Below the pieces are notes generated by a model. It worked only from the letters and a program-made list of their open reading frames with translations. It ran no database searches and had not been told where the DNA came from. The translations under genes and the position numbers were made by a program. A stretch of 64,000 bases of DNA from Lucifuga dentata. Its lineage: Eukaryota; Chordata; Actinopteri; Ophidiiformes; Bythitidae. Shown here in pieces: positions 61,201-64,000 of this stretch. How positions within the stretch are numbered: position 1 is the first letter of the stretch; each line of letters opens with the position of its first letter. The stretch is from assembly GCA_014773175.1 (NCBI GenBank), contig VXCM01003297.1:1-64000 (forward strand). Reading direction: 5' to 3'.

Positions 61201-63939
61201 TAATTTTCTTTTTTTTTTTTTTTTTNTTTTTTTTTTTTTTTTCCTGGCAGATGAGATGAGAAAAGTATCTTTGTTTTATGAATGGTCTCTGGAAATCTTA
61301 GCAATTTTCTCACACAAGGCAGAGGAGTTTGAAGGCAAAGCCAATTATCTGCTACGATCTGATATACAGTATATTGTCTTGAGCTTGATTGGAATCCATT
61401 TTGTTGACAGCCATTTTGTTCATTGAATCTTCATCTGGAGATGTCAGAGAATCCCTACACATCTGGACCCATCACCAGCAAAAAGTCTGTGCCAGGGATC
61501 ATTGTGGCAACAGGTACAAATAAATGCATTTTTGTTGATTAAATTGAGGCAGTTGGCTCGCTGCTTTACCAGTACTATCCGCTGTAAATGTTTTATCACA
61601 ACATGAAAGCACACATAAATAATCACATAGCACCATCTTTCTGTCATAGAAATTAGATGTAGCTAAAACTTCAACTCTTAAAGGAGCGAAGCAGTGATTT
61701 TGCATGTTTGACCAACAAATATAACCTGGATACACATTACATTACTACTGCTACTCCTACTACTACTATTCAAAGTAACTTAATTTAACCGATCAAACGT
61801 GGAACTACTTAGAAGAAAAGGTATGTCTCCGCCAGAGAATATAGTCCCAGGAGAAGATGGCTTTTACTTAGAGATTAAAACAACTGTGCCATCAACAATG
61901 AGTGTAGGTGTTAGGCAAAACATTCAGTTTTAAGATTTGTCACTAACCATCTGATTTTAAAAGATTAGAGGATTTGGTAAAATAACACAAAACCTAAAAT
62001 GATGTTTCATATTTTGGAAAATGGTTGTTAGTAACATAGCATGTACATTTGTATTTGGGTTGTATATATTGAGCGCAAACATGTAAAAACACCAGTACGA
62101 TCCTTCAAATCTCATATTTTGACTGAGACTATTATGTTATTCAGGTCACAAGGTTGACCACCAGCGGAGAATGAGGACATGCACATATCCACAAAATAAC
62201 TCATTTTTCACTGGCTTTGCATTTAGTCAAGTCTTTACTATGTAAATACAAATGGAATGACATTATTCATGTTTTTGTACTCAGGGAATATCGGAGCAGA
62301 GCTGTCCTCCAGCAACCTTGGAATGTTTATAACATCTGATGCAGGGAATAGCTGGAGACAGGTGAGAACCATCTGGGTCTGCATGCTATAGTCAGCTTTG
62401 TTTACTTTGAACAGATGATACACATTCGTATTGAAAGTTTTCGGCAAATGCATTTGACATTTTTGAATGTACATCAATTTAGATTTTTGAAGAACAGCAC
62501 AACATTTGGTTTCTCGACAATGGAGGGGCTTTGCTGGCGGTGTTACATGCAGCTACGCCGATTCGACACTTATGGTAGGTATATAACAACAGCAGATTTG
62601 ATAAAACCTTGGTGGAGCTGTAGTGGTAAATTACCTTGTGACAATTCTGTTTCTGAGGGTTGTTTGGGTTGATGCAGCACACAATGTTTTGAAATGCTGA
62701 TGGGCAAAGTTTGCATGATTACTACATCAGCACTGCAACTTCAAAAATTGTCAGTATAATTTGCAACAGAAAAGGGTCTGTTACAGCTTTGTACTCTTGG
62801 TTGGATGTGATGGTTTGAGTGCTTTTATGTAAATGAGACGTAGAGCAGGGAGGATATATGAGAATCAGAATGCCCTCATAAGTCCCCATATTGTGGGAGC
62901 TTTGTAACACTATCTACTTTGATGTCCCCGCACACCACAGCCCTGTCAGAAATGATTAAGCTCTGCGAAAGGTGATTTTAAACCCCTCAAATCTATTTCT
63001 AATGTTACAATGTGAGTCATATCTCTCTATTTTGTTGTTTTGTCACCTTCAAACATTTCCCAGGACTGAGGAACATTTGTTCTGTTGTTGAGCGTGTCGT
63101 TGAGATAATTTTTCACATTGAAAAGAATCCAAGGTGCTTCCATTTTTCACTGTGGCAAAAGCTAAATGACCTGCTTATACTTTGTTTTTCTTTGCTTAAA
63201 AGAACATACCAGTGAGTTTACACATTTGAGCCCAATAAATACAACCACATACATGCTACATAACTGCCTGCCACTAAAATACGGTGTTATGTTTTGGAAA
63301 ATAGTTAGCACTAATGTAACAAAAAGTATGCAGGTAGTATTTATTGGGTTCAAACATGCAGTATGGTCCTTTAACTTTATAGGCAGACAGTATTTTTTCC
63401 ATTATCGGAAATTAAATTGTAAATATATTTATTTTTTTGAATATTTATGTCAGTTTTTTTATGCTGAATACAGGATCAGTCTAGACGAAGGAAAGAAATG
63501 GGACCGCCATGGTTTCTCCTTGGCCCCTCTGTATGTGGATGGAGTTTTAATGGAGCCAGAGAGTGAAAATCACATCATCACGTAAGCAGAGAAAGAAACC
63601 CCAAACCAGGAGGAATAAAGGATTGAGAAATATATTGTTGAAAAAAAACAAAAACAAAGGAAAGGTTCACTTGTTTTTTCTTTGCAGTTGGTCCGATGAT
63701 TAAAACCAGCCCAAACTTTTCATCAGAGGGAACCTTATCTTATTTTTCAGCATGAATAACCTGTTGGTACACTGTCACTGCCTGTATCTCAAGATCGTCG
63801 TTTTCGTGTATTATTTTGCAGTTTCTTTGGACACTTCAGCCATCGGTCCGAATGGCAGCTGATCAAGATAGACTACAAGGGCGTCTTCAGTAGGAGATGC
63901 ATGGATGGAGATTATCAGACATGGCACCTGCACAACAAG
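36567..63939 (+). CDS. sorcs3: SorCS-family VPS10-domain sorting receptor (sorcs3-like), 5' part, 15 coding exons
   Basis: Type I membrane receptor of the sortilin/SorCS family. Such proteins bind neurotrophic and other ligands and sort cargo between Golgi, endosome and cell surface, mainly in neurons (family knowledge). Joining 15 exons at GT-AG sites gives 737 codons with no stop or frame break. Order: signal peptide (about 1-32), pro-region with RMKR at 151-154, conserved entry motif GDSAHNQAMVHWSGHNSS (220-237), VPS10 propeller (about 238-710) with Asp-box motifs at 261-268, 309-316, 350-357, 545-552, 623-629 and 664-671, then Cys724 opening the 10CC module. The window ends in intron 15, so PKD domain, membrane segment and tail are missing by truncation. 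YDFNLG, SMDFGR, DMHIISTDE, IWFLD and DYQTWHL favour SorCS3; FPG, NPYTSG and FGHFSHRSEW recall SorCS1. These comparisons are from memory. The family is near certain, the paralogue about 60%; it could be one of two teleost duplicates. Confidence 0.95.
38100..38166. repeat. (CA)n microsatellite in SorCS intron 1
   Basis: About 33 units with a single TC interruption, preceded by a C run. Confidence 0.95.
39750..40210 (-). pseudogene. Decayed LINE reverse transcriptase fragment
   Basis: On the minus strand one frame reads VLNSGVPQGCAIFSFLLSIY, then LIKYADN, equivalent to the GVPQGCVLSPLLF and FADD catalytic block of non-LTR reverse transcriptases; YADN replaces the FADD core. After a frameshift it continues WFDSHHLRLNITKTE, the usual W-x-N-x-L-x-L-N-x-x-K-T-K block. 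Stops and a T-rich insertion make it inactive. Lies antisense in SorCS intron 1. Confidence 0.8.
40232..40260. repeat. (TTTA)n microsatellite
   Basis: About 6-7 units, next to the decayed LINE reverse transcriptase and possibly derived from its end. Confidence 0.9.
41640..42081 (+). repeat. Interspersed repeat ending in two adjacent hairpins
   Basis: The 5' part (CTCTGTCCATCCATCTGTGG, ATATCTCTAGAACC, TTGAAATTTGGCAGGT) is a familiar fish repeat. The 3' end carries two perfect stem-loops: 10-bp arms at 42027-42036/42044-42053 and 11-bp arms at 42057-42067/42071-42081. The last base of the second stem begins CTAG. A hairpin next to CTRR recalls Helitron 3' ends, but the spacing is not typical. 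Boundaries are approximate. Confidence 0.5.
45941..45984. repeat. (GA)n microsatellite beside a gap point
   Basis: Perfect run of 22 units beginning directly after the N at 45940; true length unknown. Confidence 0.9.
45980..46105 (-). mobile_element. MITE family D, end fragment
   Basis: The block from GTGCTAAAAGTGGCTG to TTTCATGAATTACCCC matches the 3' part of the 2840-3540 copy (GCTAAAAGAGGCTG ... TTTTATGAATTCTTCC). The remainder is missing or lost at the adjoining GA-repeat gap. Confidence 0.55.
47225..47945 (+). repeat. Diverged interspersed repeat, copy 2 (SorCS intron 1)
   Basis: Counterpart of 30770-31450, with AAGTCAAACTGGGCATT, TTGGCATATGGCCCAAATGA, CCCAGACATTTCTGACCA and CTCATGGCTTTTGTTAATAT in the same order. 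Non-coding. Confidence 0.65.
49266..49302. repeat. (AAAG)n microsatellite
   Basis: About 9 tetranucleotide units in SorCS intron 1. Confidence 0.95.
51549..51616 (+). CDS. sorcs3: SorCS exon 2: first VPS10 propeller strand
   Basis: 68 nt between acceptor ttgtag and donor gtaagg. It joins exon 1 in phase 0 to read NSS-VILILTKLYDFNLG and ends two bases into Arg260. The VILILTKLYD run is a SorCS hallmark. The F in YDFNLG agrees with SorCS3 as I remember it, where SorCS1 has Y. Intron 1 before it is 14.3 kb, the longest in the window. Confidence 0.95.
51617..54501 (+). other. SorCS intron 2
   Basis: 2,885 bp, donor gtaagg, acceptor ttctag. Mostly unique AT-rich sequence; I recognise no gene, RNA or clear repeat in it. 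Confidence 0.85.
54502..54601 (+). CDS. sorcs3: SorCS exon 3: first Asp-box and Cys287
   Basis: 100 nt, acceptor ttctag, donor gtcagc (weak at +3/+4). Completes Arg260 and encodes STDYGSTY (261-268), an S-x-D-x-G-x-x-aromatic Asp-box of the propeller, then SYLYVCPTNK with Cys287, a probable propeller disulfide cysteine. Ends in phase 0. Confidence 0.95.
54756..54914 (+). CDS. sorcs3: SorCS exon 4: second Asp-box
   Basis: 159 nt, residues 294-346, phase 0 at both ends; acceptor tttag, donor gtagaa. Contains LISSDEGASF (Asp-box at 309-316), then the SLLFHP and ILAYS blade motifs. Only 154 bp of intron separate it from exon 3. The stretch between the Asp-box and SLLFHP differs from the mammalian sequences I remember. 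Confidence 0.95.
54993..55020. repeat. (TTTTA)n microsatellite at the exon 5 acceptor
   Basis: Five to six units that run to 6 bp before the start of exon 5 and serve as its T-rich splice tract. Confidence 0.9.
55027..55100 (+). CDS. sorcs3: SorCS exon 5: SMDFGRKW Asp-box
   Basis: 74 nt, acceptor ttgcag, donor gtatga, ending two bases into a Trp codon. Encodes LYSSMDFGRKWQL with the Asp-box at 350-357, then GRFYW. The 3' splice-site tract is formed by a (TTTTA)n microsatellite that runs almost to the acceptor. Confidence 0.95.
55101..55902 (+). other. SorCS intron 5
   Basis: 802 bp. Contains a C-tract with a single N at 55670 and a long pyrimidine-rich run before exon 6. Nothing else recognised. 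Confidence 0.85.
55903..55967 (+). CDS. sorcs3: SorCS exon 6: VMGLDKESDVVHIE blade
   Basis: 65 nt. It completes the Trp of exon 5 and ends one base into an Arg codon; donor gtgagt. The acceptor is ataag rather than CAG/TAG, but about 100 bp of nearly continuous pyrimidines precede it, and no other AG nearby keeps the conserved WAVMGLDKE reading. Intron 5 contains a C-rich gap point at 55670. Confidence 0.92.
55968..57246 (+). other. SorCS intron 6
   Basis: 1,279 bp. A poly-A run lies at about 56774-56794. The stretch at about 56540-56740 (GTGCCACCTATAGACC and neighbours) resembles interspersed fish repeat sequence, but I cannot name the family. Confidence 0.7.
57247..57365 (+). CDS. sorcs3: SorCS exon 7: paired cysteines and VVQDEY blade
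   Basis: 119 nt, acceptor ttccag, donor gtttgc, ends in phase 0. Encodes YVKCRAQRCAEANRQ, whose two cysteines match the C-x4-C pair seen here in SorCS proteins, then LVVQDEYVFTQ. The CAEANR and FPG residues resemble SorCS1 while LVVQDEY resembles SorCS3, the clearest place where the paralogue signal is mixed. Confidence 0.95.
57366..58925 (+). other. SorCS intron 7
   Basis: 1,560 bp with poly-T at 57490-57511 and poly-A at 58860-58880. No feature recognised otherwise. Confidence 0.85.
58926..59015 (+). CDS. sorcs3: SorCS exon 8: SYFVSY-MRESF blade
   Basis: 90 nt, 30 codons (433-462), phase 0 at both ends; donor gtaagc. Encodes VTKSGQASYFVSYMRESF and MKLPKYCLPK. The acceptor is aaag, weak, with a short pyrimidine tract, and the exon opens with GTAACC so the junction itself resembles a donor. 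Frame continuity and homology to exons 7 and 9 still fix it. Confidence 0.92.
59251..59430 (+). CDS. sorcs3: SorCS exon 9: DMHIISTDE / VQEWNQN blade
   Basis: 180 nt, residues 463-522, phase 0 at both ends; acceptor tctccag after a CT-rich microsatellite, donor gtgcat. Encodes DMHIISTDEKQVFAAVQEWN, one of the most conserved SorCS stretches, then YISDSPGVYFTL, which has the place of an Asp-box but an altered spacing. Confidence 0.96.
59588..59954. mobile_element. Second TTAA-flanked MITE family (SorCS intron 9)
   Basis: 367 bp with TTAA at both ends and terminal inverted repeats: left GGGGACATATTATGC, right GCATAATACGTCCCC. I recognise this AAAGGGGAC-TATTATGC end as a widespread fish MITE. Non-coding inside. 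Confidence 0.8.
60338..60484 (+). CDS. sorcs3: SorCS exon 10: ITYNKGQTW Asp-box
   Basis: 147 nt, residues 523-571, phase 0 at both ends; acceptor cttgtag after a long T-rich tract, donor gtgagc. Encodes VEGINGMYLANKLVDHQVKT, then the Asp-box TYNKGQTW (545-552) and a C-terminal HCVL whose Cys may pair within the blade. Confidence 0.96.
60485..61410 (+). other. SorCS intron 10
   Basis: 926 bp. Contains a poly-T tract broken by an N at 61226; otherwise unique sequence with no recognised feature. Confidence 0.85.
61411..61513 (+). CDS. sorcs3: SorCS exon 11: PFCSLNLHL segment
   Basis: 103 nt, acceptor ttgacag, donor gtacaa, ending one base into a Gly codon. Encodes PFCSLNLHLEMSENPYTSG and GIIVATG. 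PFCSL matches SorCS3 as I recall it; NPYTSG is closer to SorCS1. Confidence 0.95.
61678..62108. mobile_element. TTAA-flanked MITE, copy 2 (SorCS intron 11)
   Basis: 431 bp, left end TTAAAGGAGCGAAGCAGTGA, right end ...GATCCTTCAA. The TTTTGCATGTTTGA and TTGTATATATTGAGCGCAAA blocks pair as terminal inverted repeats and match copy 1. It is more diverged than copy 1 and holds a CTACTACTA-type repeat near 61745. Confidence 0.8.
62285..62361 (+). CDS. sorcs3: SorCS exon 12: TSDAGNSW Asp-box
   Basis: 77 nt, acceptor actcag, donor gtgaga, ends in phase 0 at residue 631. Encodes GNIGAELSS and the Asp-box TSDAGNSW (622-629) followed by RQ. Intron 12 downstream is only 121 bp. Confidence 0.95.
62483..62574 (+). 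CDS. sorcs3: SorCS exon 13: HNIWFLDNGG blade
   Basis: 92 nt, acceptor atttag, donor gtaggt, ending two bases into a Trp codon. Encodes IFEEQHNIWFLDNGGALLAV and TPIRHLW. HNIWFLD and GALLAV resemble SorCS3 more than SorCS1 from memory. Confidence 0.95.
63196..63374. mobile_element. TTAA-flanked MITE, copy 3 (deleted, SorCS intron 13)
   Basis: 179 bp, TTAA at both ends, inverted ends built on GAGCCCAATAAATACAACC on the left and GTATTTATTGGGTTCAAAC on the right. The centre is lost compared with copies 1 and 2. It ends 99 bp before exon 14. Confidence 0.8.
63474..63581 (+). CDS. sorcs3: SorCS exon 14: last Asp-box
   Basis: 108 nt, acceptor atacag, donor gtaagc. Completes Trp662 and encodes the Asp-box SLDEGKKW (664-671), then LYVDGVLMEPESENHIIT. 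A short copy of the TTAA-type MITE ends 99 bp upstream of the acceptor. Confidence 0.95.
63822..63939 (+). CDS. sorcs3: SorCS exon 15: propeller end and first 10CC cysteine
   Basis: 118 nt, acceptor tttgcag, donor gtagcg. Encodes FFGHFSHRSEWQLIKIDY and FSRRCMDGDYQTWHLHNK, with Cys724 the first cysteine of the 10CC module. Ends in phase 0. It is the last exon in the window; the transcript continues beyond 64000. Confidence 0.95.
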
Positions 63940-64000
63940 GTAGCGTGCATATTTAACATTATTGATTCATTGTAGACATCAAAACACACGTTTGGCAACT

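Noticed and set aside
63166..63585. 139-codon open frame covering exon 14
   Set aside because: Only 63474-63581 is coding; the upstream part is a MITE copy and intron that happens to stay open.

Overview
The window looks like teleost fish nuclear DNA. It is AT-rich, almost entirely non-coding, full of (CA)n, (GA)n and poly-A/T tracts, and scattered with decayed transposable elements of fish type: TTAA-flanked MITEs, hAT/Tol2-like ends, a Tc1-like copy, and LINE and tRNA-derived SINE fragments. Its one clear gene is spliced with standard GT-AG introns. I see no prokaryotic features, CRISPR array, rRNA gene or intact tRNA gene.

One protein-coding gene is well supported: the 5' 60% or so of a SorCS-family VPS10-domain sorting receptor on the + strand. 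Fifteen coding exons lie between 36567 and 63939 and keep one open frame across 14 introns, giving 737 codons. They encode a signal peptide, a pro-region with a furin-type RMKR site, the whole ten-bladed VPS10 propeller with several Asp-box motifs, and the first cysteine of the 10CC module. The rest of 10CC, the PKD domain, the transmembrane segment and the tail must lie to the right of the window. By remembered comparison the protein is closest to SorCS3 but carries some SorCS1-like positions, so the family is certain and the paralogue is not.

Bases 1-36300 (upstream) hold no gene I can support. They contain the larger MITEs (about 2840-3540, 5023-5491, 6060-6682, 17701-18513, 22689-23363), a SINE head (21425-21513), a Tol2-like relic with a Tc1-like element inside it (28620-29471), a LINE tail (35004-35100), long purine-rich microsatellites (10318-10872) and a few palindromic sites that look regulatory. 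A short open, donor-flanked stretch at 17007-17189 is a weak exon candidate. A CpG-rich patch at 36330-36440 is the probable promoter/5' UTR, followed by a strong 3' splice site just before the start codon, which suggests a 5' UTR intron.

Intron 1 (37278-51548) carries a decayed reverse transcriptase (minus strand, about 39750-40210), a repeat ending in two back-to-back hairpins (41640-42081), and further repeat copies. The later introns are short to medium; three of them hold TTAA-type MITEs, one ending 99 bp before exon 14.

Thirteen single Ns sit in homopolymers, microsatellites or between exact duplicates of 61 and 66 bp. They look like unmerged contig joins, so local copy number there should not be trusted. 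I found no convincing new biological system. The items most worth a second look are the palindromic non-coding elements (10165-10205, 11271-11312, 16692-16729, 42027-42081), the paralogue identity of the receptor, and the candidate exon near 17.1 kb.
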